From contig CADEDU010000085.1 in NCBI GenBank assembly GCA_902826155.1, positions 1 to 26,284 on the forward strand: a stretch of DNA of 26,284 nt. The letters run 5' to 3'. This document shows positions 17,389-25,635 of this stretch, in pieces. Position 1 is the first letter of the stretch, and every line of letters starts with the position of its first letter. The notes beneath the pieces are model-generated. The model was not told the origin of the DNA. It searched no databases and saw nothing but the letters and a program-made list of their open reading frames with translations. The translations under genes were made by a program, and so were the position numbers. Source of the stretch: an uncultured beta proteobacterium. GTDB taxonomy: Bacteria; Pseudomonadota; Gammaproteobacteria; Burkholderiales; SG8-39.

Positions 17389-18419
17389 ACATCGGGCTGG
17401 TTGATCGCACCGTGCGGTAAGCGTCCGGCCAGCACTTCGAGCACGTTCTGTGCCGTATCGAGTTCGATCGCCTTGCGCACACTCGTCACCGCCGAACCCA
17501 GGTGCGGGGTGAACAGCGTCTTGGGCCCCATCTCCAGCAGCGCGTCGGGCAGATAGCGCGGTCGATCCGCGAGGGCCCAATCTTCCATGGCGAACACGTC
17601 GGCGGCGTAGCCGGCCAGCCGGTCCTGAGAAAGTGCCTGCGCGACCGCGTCTTCGTCGACCACCGAGCCGCGACCGACGTTGATCAGGAACGCGTGCGAA
17701 TGCATCCATGCCAGCGCGGCGGCATCGATCATGCCGCGCGTCGCCCCGGTCAGCGGAACCAGCGGCAGAACATAGTCGCTTTGAGCAAGCAGCTCCTCGC
17801 GCGCGACGCAGGTGGCGTTGAGTGATTTCGCCAGATCGGGCGCGAGCGGATAGGGATCGTCATACAGGATGCGCACCTCGAACCCGCGCAGCCGCTGCGC
17901 GAGCGCATGACCGACCTTGCCCATGCCGATGATGCCGACGGTGCGATGGGTGAGCGCGCTGCCGTACAGGATCGGCCGCCATCCCTTGAACCAGCCGGCT
18001 CGCACGTAGTCGTCGCCGGCGCGCACGTTGCGTGCGAGGCTCAGCATCAGGGCGAGCGCGAGCTCCGCCGTGGGAATAGTCAGCAGATCAGCCGCCACCG
18101 TCAGCCATACGCCGCGCCGGTCGCAGGCCGCCACGTCGAAATTGTCGTAGCCCTTGAGCGCACACGCGATCACGCGCAGCCGCGGGCAAGCCTGCAGGAA
18201 CGCCTCGTCGACGCGGTCGGGCATGAATGCCATCAGCGCATGCGCCTCGCGACACCGCGCGACGAGCTCGCCGTGCGGCAGCGACTCGACATCGCGGTTG
18301 GGGATCACGTGCGCGTGCGGCTCCAGCAGCGCCAGCACTTCGTCGTGAACCTTGTTGCTGATCACGATGGTCGGTTTGTCTCCAGCGCCACCTGGCGGCG
18401 CCGCAGTCTGCGTTGTCAT
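17352..18419 (-). CDS. ptxD: PtxD, NAD-dependent phosphite dehydrogenase
   Basis: 355 aa D-2-hydroxyacid-dehydrogenase-family enzyme. It aligns by eye along its length with Pseudomonas stutzeri PtxD, which oxidises phosphite to phosphate with NAD. The PtxD functional residues all have counterparts: M53 (MAFMPDRVD), K76 (CALKGYDNFDV), L100 (DLLTIPTAELA), W134 and Y139 (GWRPILYG), R237 (GRGSVVDE), E266 (AMEDWA), H292 (TPHLGSAV) and R301. The nucleotide fold has GMGKVGHA, with an Asp where PtxD has Glu175, favouring NAD over NADP. It is the last gene of ptxABCD, 15 nt after ptxC. About 15 extra polar residues lie at the N-terminus. The operon context supports phosphite rather than another 2-hydroxyacid. 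Confidence 0.93.
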   Translation of the reverse strand: MTTQTAAPPGGAGDKPTIVISNKVHDEVLALLEPHAHVIPNRDVESLPHGELVARCREAHALMAFMPDRVDEAFLQACPRLRVIACALKGYDNFDVAACDRRGVWLTVAADLLTIPTAELALALMLSLARNVRAGDDYVRAGWFKGWRPILYGSALTHRTVGIIGMGKVGHALAQRLRGFEVRILYDDPYPLAPDLAKSLNATCVAREELLAQSDYVLPLVPLTGATRGMIDAAALAWMHSHAFLINVGRGSVVDEDAVAQALSQDRLAGYAADVFAMEDWALADRPRYLPDALLEMGPKTLFTPHLGSAVTSVRKAIELDTAQNVLEVLAGRLPHGAINQPDVQRSASAVAVSL

Positions 18420-18434
18420 GCTTGCTCTCCTGCG

Positions 18435-19241
18435 CTATTTCAGGCGCCGGCGCAGCCACGCCCCGATCGCATCGACCACGACGACGCACGCGAGAATGGT
18501 CAGCAGGATCGCCGCCACCTGGTCGTAATGGATCAGTCGCAACGCAGCCATCAGCTCGAATCCGATGCCGCCGGCACCGACGATGCCCAGCACCGTCGAG
18601 GCGCGAAAGTGATACTCCCAGCGGTAGATGGTGATATCGGCCAGTTGCGGGAACACCTGCGGCAGCACGGCATGCGTGATCACCTGGAGTCGCGACGCTC
18701 CGGCTGCGCGCGCCGCCTCGAGCGGCTTGGTGTCGACGTGCTCGATCGCTTCGGCGAAGAATTTTCCGACCATGCCGACCGAATGCAGGCCGAGTGCCAG
18801 CACGCCAGGCAGGGCACCGAAACCGACCGCGGCCACGAACACGATTCCCATGATGATCTCTGGAACCGAGCGCAGGCCCGCCAGCAGCGTGCGGGTGATC
18901 CGATAGACCAGCGGATTCGGCGCGGTGTTGGGTGCCGCAAGCAACGCCAGCGGCAACGAGAAAGCGACCGCCAGCACGGTGCCGGCGATCGACATCGCCA
19001 GCGTGTCGACCAGCGGCCGGACCCAGCTCTGCCAGCGCGAGAAGTCCGGCGGAACCATCTCGCTTGCCAGCTGCGCCAACGCCGGAGCGCCTTCGACGAA
19101 GCGGGCGACATCGAAAAAACCGGTGATCGCGAGCGCCGCGACGCAGACGGCCACGATACCGGCACCGAGTGCAGCGCTGCGTCGCGCCTGGACGCGTTGC
19201 TCCTCGAGCAACGTCGCGACGATCGAGGATGATCCGCTCAT
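18435..19241 (-). CDS. ptxC: PtxC phosphite ABC transporter permease (PhnE family)
   Basis: 268 aa with about six hydrophobic segments, the first at residues 24-41. The coupling loop is EAARAAGASRLQVITHAVLPQVFPQ, typical of PhnE/PtxC permeases. The C-terminal IVGAGGIGFELMAALRLIHYDQVAAILLTI is likewise conserved. PtxC forms the channel for phosphite imported by PtxB and PtxA. The start overlaps the ptxB end by 4 nt (ATGA) and ptxD follows after 15 nt, which is the reason for naming it ptxC rather than phnE. A phosphonate specificity cannot be ruled out from sequence alone. Confidence 0.88.
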   Translation of the reverse strand: MSGSSSIVATLLEEQRVQARRSAALGAGIVAVCVAALAITGFFDVARFVEGAPALAQLASEMVPPDFSRWQSWVRPLVDTLAMSIAGTVLAVAFSLPLALLAAPNTAPNPLVYRITRTLLAGLRSVPEIIMGIVFVAAVGFGALPGVLALGLHSVGMVGKFFAEAIEHVDTKPLEAARAAGASRLQVITHAVLPQVFPQLADITIYRWEYHFRASTVLGIVGAGGIGFELMAALRLIHYDQVAAILLTILACVVVVDAIGAWLRRRLK

Positions 19242-20110
19242 CGCATCCTGGCGATATCGAGCTTGAGGATTCGCGCGGTCTCGCGCAGTACGTCGTAGGC
19301 CTTGTCGTCGGTGGCCGCGAACCCATCCACGCGGAACGACTTGAGCACGACCGGATCCTGCAACTCGAGAAACGCCTGGCGGATCGCCTCCTTCAGCGCG
19401 GGCGCGAGATCGCCTTGCATGGTGATCGGATAGTTCGGAATCGGCGATGACAGCGCGATCTGCACCACCTTCGATGCATCGATGGTGTTGCGTGCAACGA
19501 GGCTGCGATAGATCTGCTCGGACAATGCGCCGGCAGGCACCTGACCGGCCTGCACCGCGCGTGCCACCGCATCGTGCGTGCCCAGATGCACGACCTTGTA
19601 GTCGACGTCACCGTCCAGGCCGTTCTTGAGCAGATGGGCGCGCGGCGCGAGATGGCTGGAGGTGGATGCCTGATCGCCGAAAGCGAACGGCCGCCCCTTG
19701 ATATCGGCCAACGCCTTGACCGGTCCGCCCGCCTGCGCGATGAGGATCGAATGGTAGGTTGCGCTGCCCTTCTCGATGCCCACCGCGAACGGCTCGATGT
19801 TGGGCGCCTTGGTCTTGGCGAGCACGTAGGAGAACGGACCGAAGTAGCCGACTTCGATCCGGCCGAAGCGCATCGCCTCGATCATCGATGAATAGTCGGT
19901 GGTGACGACGATCTCGATGTCCTTCTTGAGGCGCGCGGCCAGGTAGGTCTTGAGTGGCTGCGCGTTCTGGATCAGCGTGGCGGCATTCTCGTCGGGCAGC
20001 AGCGCGACGCGCAGTTTCGCGGGATTCTTGTTCTGCGCATGGGCGATACCCAACACAGCCCATGCGCACAGCGCGACGAGGCTAAGCCGAAGCAGCGAGC
20101 GGCGATTCAT
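19238..20110 (-). CDS. ptxB: PtxB phosphite-binding periplasmic protein (PhnD family)
   Basis: 290 aa from the ATG at 20110; AGGAAG lies 12 nt upstream, inside ptxA. An earlier in-frame ATG at 20188 would put 26 polar residues before the signal peptide and is less likely. The signal peptide is MNRRSLLRLSLVALCAWAV, cleaved after AHA before QNKNP. Ligand-site motifs of the PhnD/PtxB family are VALLPDENAA, YFGPFSYVLA, GSATYHSIL and DQASTSSHLAPR. It captures phosphite (or a related oxyanion) in the periplasm for PtxC and PtxA. Overlaps of 29 nt with ptxA and 4 nt with ptxC show one operon. Confidence 0.88.
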   Translation of the reverse strand: MNRRSLLRLSLVALCAWAVLGIAHAQNKNPAKLRVALLPDENAATLIQNAQPLKTYLAARLKKDIEIVVTTDYSSMIEAMRFGRIEVGYFGPFSYVLAKTKAPNIEPFAVGIEKGSATYHSILIAQAGGPVKALADIKGRPFAFGDQASTSSHLAPRAHLLKNGLDGDVDYKVVHLGTHDAVARAVQAGQVPAGALSEQIYRSLVARNTIDASKVVQIALSSPIPNYPITMQGDLAPALKEAIRQAFLELQDPVVLKSFRVDGFAATDDKAYDVLRETARILKLDIARMR

Positions 20111-20906
20111 GGCGGATGACTTCCTGAGGTTGGAACGAATTCGGGTCATTTCTGCCGGCATCGGCACTGCGCGCGGCGCCCGCGCCATAGATGCGAGCCA
20201 GGTCGGCCTCGCCCAGTGCCTGCGCCGGGCCGTCGAAGACGATCTGCCCCGCGCTCAGCGCGACGATCCGGTCGGCGAACCGTCGCGCGAACGGCACCTG
20301 ATGCAGACTCACAATCGCGGTGATGCCTTCGGTGCGGCAGATATCCCGAAACAATTGCAGCGTGGCCTCGCCGGTACCGGGGTCGAGGCTGGCAACCGGC
20401 TCGTCGGCGAGGATGATCGAGGGCTGCTGCACCAGCGCCCGCGCGATCCCGACGCGCTGCTGCTCGCCTCCGGAAAGTTGATCGGCGCGTCGATTGGCGT
20501 GAGCGAGCAGCCCGACGCTTTCCAGTGCACCGAGCGCCAGGAACTTCTCTTCGCGCGAGAACGGCGCGAGCGTGCGCACGCTGGAGTGGAACGCCAGCCG
20601 GCCGATCAGCACGTTGGCGAGTACGCTGATCCGTCCGATCAGGTGGTGCTGCTGAAACACCATCGCCGTGCCCTGCCGGTGCTTGCGCAGCACGTGCGGC
20701 TGGGCGATGTCACCGAGCGAGTCGACCAGTACGCGCCCGCGGGTGGGTTGCACCAGACCGTTCATGGCTCGCAGCAGCGTCGATTTTCCCGCCCCTGAAG
20801 GACCGAGCAGAACGGTGAACGCGCCGCGATGAAATTCAACGTTGGTCCGAGCCAACGCCCGGTTGCCGCGCGGGTACACAACCTCCAGGTCGATTGCGGA
20901 CAGCAT
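20082..20906 (-). CDS. ptxA: PtxA phosphite ABC transporter ATPase (PhnC family)
   Basis: 274 aa. Walker A is GPSGAGKST (35-43), the Q-loop region AMVFQQHHLIGRISVLANVLIGRL is typical of PhnC/PtxA, the signature is LSGGEQQRVGIARAL (from 144) and Walker B is IILADEPVASLD (from 164). The ATG at 20906 has GGAGGG upstream. It is the first gene of ptxABCD. The C-terminus is extended by about 20 residues beyond the conserved ATPase and reads over the ptxB start. It energises import by PtxB and PtxC in the inner membrane. Confidence 0.9.
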   Translation of the reverse strand: MLSAIDLEVVYPRGNRALARTNVEFHRGAFTVLLGPSGAGKSTLLRAMNGLVQPTRGRVLVDSLGDIAQPHVLRKHRQGTAMVFQQHHLIGRISVLANVLIGRLAFHSSVRTLAPFSREEKFLALGALESVGLLAHANRRADQLSGGEQQRVGIARALVQQPSIILADEPVASLDPGTGEATLQLFRDICRTEGITAIVSLHQVPFARRFADRIVALSAGQIVFDGPAQALGEADLARIYGAGAARSADAGRNDPNSFQPQEVIRHESPLAASA

Positions 20907-20932
20907 GCTTCGGCCCTCCGAGCAAAGACCGC

Positions 20933-20966
20933 AATCTGCCGCGCGGATATTTCATGCCGATGACCT
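20933..20966 (-). promoter_or_regulatory. Weak Pho-box-like site before ptxA
   Basis: On the - strand, AGGTCAT-CGGC-ATGAAAT (20966 to 20949) matches the half-sites at 5 and 4 of 7, with CAGATT (20938 to 20933) 10 nt downstream as a possible -10. A match this weak is expected fairly often by chance in a spacer this size. Confidence 0.25.
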
Positions 20967-20994
20967 GAAACTGTCGCGCCGACCAACGTGCGCC

Positions 20995-21008
20995 TTGACG
21001 CTTGTCAA
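20995..21008. repeat. Small inverted repeat in the ptxA / tolC-like spacer
   Basis: TTGAC-GCTT-GTCAA is a perfect 5-4-5 inverted repeat midway between two divergent operons. It contains TTGACA on the - strand and TTGACG on the + strand, each like a -35, but no -10 at 16-18 nt was found for either. It could be an operator. Confidence 0.3.
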
Positions 21009-21062
21009 CCGCGCAGCGCCACCACTGCCTAGGCTGCAATACGTTGGACGTGATCGGTCGTC

Positions 21063-22388
21063 ATGAAGAAGAACCCGCAACAAACAGGAATCGAGCTCTT
21101 GCTGGCGTGCTGTCTGGGCACGCTTTGCGCCTTTCCGGCTGCGGCACTCGATTTGTCGCTCGAGCGCGCGATCGCGCTCGCGCACGAACGCAGCCCGATC
21201 GTCGCGCTCGAACGGCAAAGGCTCGCTGAAGCGCAAGCGGACTATCAGAGCGCCGCGGCGGGCGTCCTGCCGCGCGTTGCCTTGTCGGCCTACCACAATC
21301 GCCTCAATGACGATCGGCTCAGCCCTTCCGGGAGCGGCTTGCCGATCTCCCTGTTCAGCCGCGAGAACTTCGCCGGCGTGCAGGCGCGCCAACTCCTGTT
21401 CGACGGTGGCCGTGCTCGCGCGCTGCAGAGTGCCGCCACCCGAGGCATCGAGACGCAGACGATCGCGATCGAAGCGTCGCGCGAAGATGCAACGCTGCAG
21501 GTTGCGCAGAGTTACGCACGTGCACTCGAATCGAGCGCGTTGGTCAACGTCGCGTCCGAATCGCTGCATCGACAGGACGAGTTCGTCAAACTGGCCGAAG
21601 TGTTATTTCGCGCCGGCCGTGCCACGCGCCTGGACGGCCTGCGTGCCGAAGCCCAGCGTGAAGACGCCCGACGCACCCTGGAGCGTGCCCGCGAAGCCGA
21701 GAAGCTCTCGCTGGTCGTGCTGCGTCGAGCGATCGCGCTACCCGCCGATGAGCCGATCCGCCTGACCGATCCGTTGCCGGACAGCTTCCCCGCTCCGCGC
21801 GCGGACGCCGCACTCGCCCGACTCGCGATCGACCACAACAGCGAGCTCAAGCGGCTGGTCCAGCAGATCGAACAAGCCGGCGAGAACCGCACCGCGGCCC
21901 GGGCAACGCGCTGGCCGGAATTGAGTCTGCAAGGCACCTACGGCAACCGCAGTCGCGACATCGGCGGCAGCGCGCCGGAATGGACGGTCGGACTGTTTGC
22001 GAACTGGACGCTGTACGACGGCGGCGCGATCGACGGTCAGGTCGCCAAGTCGCAAGCGCGCGTGGCGCAGCTCGAAGATTCGCGCCGCGCGCTCACGCTG
22101 GCATTGGAGGCCGACGTGCGCGATGCCGCCAGCGCCTGGCGCACCGCGATGGCCGATGCAGCGGCCGCCGAGCGCTTGCTCGCGGCCAATCGCGAATCAT
22201 TGAAAGCCGCGCTGGCCTTGTATCAGACCGGCAAGGCGACCGCGCTGGACGTGCTGTCGGCGCAAAGCGACGTGGTCCGCGCCGAGGGTGCGCTCGCGCA
22301 GGCGCGCTCGGCGTATGCGATCGCGCGCGCGCGCGCCATGCGCCTCACCGGCGCAACCGAAGTCAGGCAACTCGAGCACTCGCCATGA
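21063..22388 (+). CDS. TolC-family outer membrane efflux protein
   Basis: 441 aa. A signal peptide is present (about residues 1-28, ending FPAAA before LDLSLERAIA). The mature protein has the duplicated outer-membrane-efflux (OEP) pattern: helical halves with LERAIALAHERSP at the start, then a beta-strand stretch PRVALSAYHNR in the first half and PELSLQGTYGNRS with WTVGLFANWTLYDGG in the second. It would form the trimeric outer-membrane tunnel for the adaptor and ABC genes that follow. Its stop overlaps the next start by 4 nt (ATGA). The ATG at 21063 has no strong ribosome site. It is divergent from ptxA. Confidence 0.9.
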   Translation: MKKNPQQTGIELLLACCLGTLCAFPAAALDLSLERAIALAHERSPIVALERQRLAEAQADYQSAAAGVLPRVALSAYHNRLNDDRLSPSGSGLPISLFSRENFAGVQARQLLFDGGRARALQSAATRGIETQTIAIEASREDATLQVAQSYARALESSALVNVASESLHRQDEFVKLAEVLFRAGRATRLDGLRAEAQREDARRTLERAREAEKLSLVVLRRAIALPADEPIRLTDPLPDSFPAPRADAALARLAIDHNSELKRLVQQIEQAGENRTAARATRWPELSLQGTYGNRSRDIGGSAPEWTVGLFANWTLYDGGAIDGQVAKSQARVAQLEDSRRALTLALEADVRDAASAWRTAMADAAAAERLLAANRESLKAALALYQTGKATALDVLSAQSDVVRAEGALAQARSAYAIARARAMRLTGATEVRQLEHSP

Positions 22389-23533
22389 AGACAAGAACTG
22401 TGCGCTGGACGTTCGGCGTTCTCGTGTCGCTGATCGCGACGGGGTTGCTGGCGTATCGGCTGCTGTTGCATGCCGTGCCGATCGACACGGCGAGCGTGCG
22501 CAACGCAACGGTCAGCCTGCGCATCACCGGTCCGGCAACCGTGCAGGCACGCATTCCGGTCACGTTGAGTGCGCGCACCACCTCCACGGTGACCGACATC
22601 CACGTCGACCAGGGCGATGCCGTGAAACGTGGCCAGGAATTGGTACGTCTGGACGATCGCGATCTGCACGCCAAACGCTCCGCGGCGGCTCAAGCCACCG
22701 AGACGGTCCGTCGCAACATCGCCGCAGCCGAGGCGAACATCGCCAAGGCCCAGTCCGATCTGGAGCTCGCCCGCGGCAACTATCAGCGCGACCACGAGGT
22801 ATTCAAGGCGGGCTACGTGTCGGCCGCCGCGATGGACGCCGCGCAAGCCGGCATGCGCGCCGCCGAAGCCGGACTCGCGAATGCCAAGGCAACGCTCGCC
22901 GCGCGTCAGTCGGAAGCCTTGTCGATCGGTCAGGAGAGCCGATACGCCGACGCGTTGCTCTCGTATACCCGCATCTACGCGCCGCTCGATGGCATCGTGG
23001 TGCAACGGCTCATGGAAGTGGGCGCAACAGCGGTACCCGGCAGCCCGATCCTGAAGATCGTCGATCCACGCTCGGTGTGGGTCGCGGCACGGATCGACGA
23101 GTCGCTCGTGGGCCGGCTCGAGGTCGGCATGCCCGCGAGCATCCGCCTGCGGACCGGCGAGTCCCTGTCGGGCAAGGTCGCACGGATCGCTCAGCAATCG
23201 GACGCCGCGACGCGCGAATTGCAGGTCGAGATTGCGTTCGACTCGCCACCGAAGCGATTCGCGATCGAACAGGAGGCACAGGTATCGATCGTCGCAGGCA
23301 ACGAATCGGGGCTCGCGGTTCCCGCCTCCGCCATCGTCCATCGCGACGAAAAATCGGGCGTGCTGATGGTGCGCGACGGTCGCGTGCACTTTCAACCGGT
23401 GCAGCTCGGTCTGGCCGACGGCGCGCAGGTGCTCATCAAGAACGGACTGGCTGCCGGCGATCAGGTTGCCGCCGATCCGGCTGCGGTCAAGGCGGGCACG
23501 CGGGTCGTCGCACGCGTGGCACTGCAGAACTGA
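22385..23533 (+). CDS. HlyD-family periplasmic adaptor protein (DevB-like)
   Basis: 382 aa from the ATG at 22385. An N-terminal membrane anchor (residues 9-28) is followed by a split biotinyl-lipoyl domain (ISGPATVQARIPVTLSARTTSTVTDI type segment, with VDQGDAVKRGQELVRLD at 75-90), an alpha-helical coiled-coil hairpin (about 97-185) rich in Ala, Glu and Arg, the second lipoyl half (TRIYAPLDGIVVQR) and beta-barrel and membrane-proximal domains. It bridges the inner-membrane ABC transporter and the TolC-like tunnel. It overlaps the tolC-like gene by 4 nt and lies 4 nt before the permease gene. Confidence 0.9.
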   Translation: MKTRTVRWTFGVLVSLIATGLLAYRLLLHAVPIDTASVRNATVSLRITGPATVQARIPVTLSARTTSTVTDIHVDQGDAVKRGQELVRLDDRDLHAKRSAAAQATETVRRNIAAAEANIAKAQSDLELARGNYQRDHEVFKAGYVSAAAMDAAQAGMRAAEAGLANAKATLAARQSEALSIGQESRYADALLSYTRIYAPLDGIVVQRLMEVGATAVPGSPILKIVDPRSVWVAARIDESLVGRLEVGMPASIRLRTGESLSGKVARIAQQSDAATRELQVEIAFDSPPKRFAIEQEAQVSIVAGNESGLAVPASAIVHRDEKSGVLMVRDGRVHFQPVQLGLADGAQVLIKNGLAAGDQVAADPAAVKAGTRVVARVALQN

Positions 23534-23537
23534 CGCG

Positions 23538-24731
23538 ATGGACCTGGCCGCCAAAGACATCCGCCGCCATGTCGGCAAGTTCGTCGCCACGATCGTCGGC
23601 GTGGGGCTGCTGCTCACGATCGTGCTCGTCATGAACGGGATCTACCAGGGCAACATCGCCGACGGTGTCTGGCTGATCGACAATACCGCTACCGATCTGT
23701 GGGTCGTCGAGCGCGGACGCGGCGGACCGTTCAACGAGTCCTCGCGCATTCCCGGCGATTCCTACAAGAGCATCGCCGCGACACCCGGCGTCGAGCGCGC
23801 GAGCCCGTTCATCGTCTATGCGGCGCAACGCGAGATCGGTGGAGCAAACCAGCAATTCACCATCATCGGCTACGACGTGATGGGCGGGCTGGGTGGCCCC
23901 GGCCGCATCGTTCGCGGCCGCCGCATCGAAGCGCCGCACTACGAGATGGTGGCCGACGAGCGCCTCGGCGTGCGCCTGCACGATGCCATCGCGCTCGGCT
24001 CGCGCACCTACAAGGTCGTCGGCATCACGCGCGCGGCGGTCGACTCGGGCGGCAATCCGCTGGTCTATCTTTCGTTACCCGACGCGCAGGAAGTCTTGTA
24101 TCTGCAAGATAACGAAGCCATGCGCGCCGCGCGCATCGCCAACCAGCGGCGCCTGGAGCGCACCGGCCTCACGCCCGATCAGGCGGCGAAGCTGCTGCCC
24201 GCGCTCGCCGGCTCCACCGACACGATCAACGCGGTGCTGGTGAAGCTCATCCCCGGCACGAGCCCGCAGCAGGTGCGCCAGCACATCCAGGACTGGTTGT
24301 ATCTGAACGTCTACACCACCGACGAGGAGCGCGACCTGATGCTCGAAGGGCGTCTCAAGCGCATGTCGGCGGTCCTCGGGCTGTTTCGATCGCTGCTGGT
24401 GGTGGTCTCGATCGTCATCATCGCGCTCATCATCTACGTTCTCACCATCGAGAAGATCAAATCGATCGCCACGCTGAAACTCATCGGCGCGCCCAACTGG
24501 GTGATCGTGCGCATGATTCTCGAGCAGTCGCTGGTGCTGACGATCCTCGCGTTCGTGTTCGCCTACGGCATGGTGCAGGTGATCAAGGAGCGTTTTCCGC
24601 GGACACTCGTCTTCCTGCCCGAGGAGACGACGCTCACCTTCGGCGTGATGCTGGTGGGCGGATTGATCGCGAGCCTGATGGCGATCTGGCACGCGCTGCG
24701 AACGCCGCCTTCGCTCGCGCTCGGAGGCTAG
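23538..24731 (+). CDS. MacB/DevC-type ABC transporter permease
   Basis: 397 aa. One N-terminal membrane helix (about residues 17-37), then a large periplasmic domain (about 40-275) of the MacB_PCD type, then three C-terminal helices forming an FtsX domain (RSLLVVVSIVIIALIIYVLTIEK, LVLTILAFVFAYGM and TFGVMLVGGLIASLMAIWHAL regions). The sequence TIEKIKSIATLKLIGAPNWVI is the coupling region of the family. Such proteins move substrates out of the inner membrane or periplasm by mechanotransmission, not through a wide channel. The ATPase gene starts 2 nt later. Confidence 0.9.
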   Translation: MDLAAKDIRRHVGKFVATIVGVGLLLTIVLVMNGIYQGNIADGVWLIDNTATDLWVVERGRGGPFNESSRIPGDSYKSIAATPGVERASPFIVYAAQREIGGANQQFTIIGYDVMGGLGGPGRIVRGRRIEAPHYEMVADERLGVRLHDAIALGSRTYKVVGITRAAVDSGGNPLVYLSLPDAQEVLYLQDNEAMRAARIANQRRLERTGLTPDQAAKLLPALAGSTDTINAVLVKLIPGTSPQQVRQHIQDWLYLNVYTTDEERDLMLEGRLKRMSAVLGLFRSLLVVVSIVIIALIIYVLTIEKIKSIATLKLIGAPNWVIVRMILEQSLVLTILAFVFAYGMVQVIKERFPRTLVFLPEETTLTFGVMLVGGLIASLMAIWHALRTPPSLALGG

Positions 24732-24733
24732 CG

Positions 24734-25441
24734 ATGGCTGCTGCCGTGGAAGTCGCTGCCCTGTCGAAAATTTTCGGCAGCGGCGATCTCGCCGTGCACG
24801 CGCTCACCGATATCAACTTCAGCGTGCAAGAGGGCGAGCTCGCGGCCTTGCTCGGTCCGAGCGGCTCGGGCAAGAGCACGCTCCTGCTTTGCATCAGCCT
24901 GATCCTGGAGCCGACGCAAGGGCGTATCGCCATCAACGGCAAGGCGATCTACGACAACGGCTGGACCGGTCTGGACGTGCGGCGCTTTCGCCGCGAGAAC
25001 ATCGGCTTCATCTTCCAGGCGCACAACCTCATTCCGTTCCTCACCGCGCAGGACAACATCGCGCTGTCGATGCAATTGAACGGCGTGAGCACGCGCGAGT
25101 CGATGCGGCGAACCGGCGAGCTGCTGCGCTACCTGGAGATCGCGCATCGTGGCGACTCGTTCCCGGCGAGTCTTTCCGGCGGCGAGCAGCAGCGCGTGGC
25201 AATCGGCCGGGCACTTGCGAACGAACCGCGCCTGATCCTCGCCGACGAACCCACCGCGGCCCTCGACACCGACCGCGGCGGCAAGGTGATGGCCCTGCTC
25301 AAACGCATCGCCCGCGAACGCCGGTCGGCGGTCATCACCGTCACGCACGACAAACGCATGATCCAAGGGTTCGACACCGTCTATCAGTTGAACGATGGCC
25401 GGCTGGCGCTGGCGCCAACTGCGGAAGCGGCGGCAGTCTGA
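24734..25441 (+). CDS. DevA/LolD-type ABC transporter ATPase
   Basis: 235 aa. Walker A is GPSGSGKST (41-49), the Q-loop is GFIFQAHNLIPFLTAQDNIAL (split 91-111), the signature LSGGEQQRVAIGRAL (from 147) and Walker B LILADEPTAALD (from 167). The Q-loop block with HNLIPFLT is close to that of DevA, the ATPase of the DevBCA exporter of cyanobacteria. It pairs with the preceding permease. Last gene of the four-gene export operon. Substrate unknown; DevBCA exports glycolipids and MacAB exports macrolides and peptides. Confidence 0.92.
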   Translation: MAAAVEVAALSKIFGSGDLAVHALTDINFSVQEGELAALLGPSGSGKSTLLLCISLILEPTQGRIAINGKAIYDNGWTGLDVRRFRRENIGFIFQAHNLIPFLTAQDNIALSMQLNGVSTRESMRRTGELLRYLEIAHRGDSFPASLSGGEQQRVAIGRALANEPRLILADEPTAALDTDRGGKVMALLKRIARERRSAVITVTHDKRMIQGFDTVYQLNDGRLALAPTAEAAAV

Positions 25442-25490
25442 GTGCGCATCGGCTGTCTCGCGCTGCCGCGGCACTGACGCAAGTCGCAAT

Positions 25491-25547
25491 CACTCCGATC
25501 TGAGGCGAATCGACGGAGTGTCGCGTGCGACGCTTGCGAGTGCGTCG
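25491..25547. repeat. Two short inverted repeats after the exporter operon
   Basis: CACTCCG (25491-25497) pairs with CGGAGTG (25514-25520), and CGACGC (25528-25533) pairs with GCGTCG (25542-25547). Both lie in the 194-bp gap before the TRIC gene. They may help end transcription, but there is no T-tract. Confidence 0.3.
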
Positions 25548-25586
25548 GCGAACCACGCCACCCAGCGCCGCTACCTCCGGCACCGC

Positions 25587-25595
25587 TGTTAGCAT
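25587..25595 (+). promoter_or_regulatory. Possible extended -10 for the TRIC-family gene
   Basis: TGTTAGCAT fits an extended -10 (TGn plus TAGCAT, four of six matches to TATAAT), 40 nt before the ATG. No -35 is seen at the usual distance. Confidence 0.25.
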
Positions 25596-25635
25596 CCGTC
25601 GCCGTGAACGATTGCCCGGAAGCGCGTGCGGTGCC

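Noticed and set aside
17907..19232. A 441-codon + strand open frame across ptxD and ptxC
   Set aside because: It is antisense to two clear genes; the His/Arg/Gln-rich product is typical of a mirror frame.
18435..20906. Naming the right-hand ABC transporter phnCDE
   Set aside because: The subunits do belong to the PhnCDE families, but co-transcription with a ptxD gene favours phosphite (ptxABC). A phosphonate-type phnE is already present at the left end of the window.
22223..23632. A 469-codon - strand open frame over the adaptor gene
   Set aside because: The + strand frame encodes a canonical HlyD adaptor coupled to its neighbours; the antisense product has no domain.
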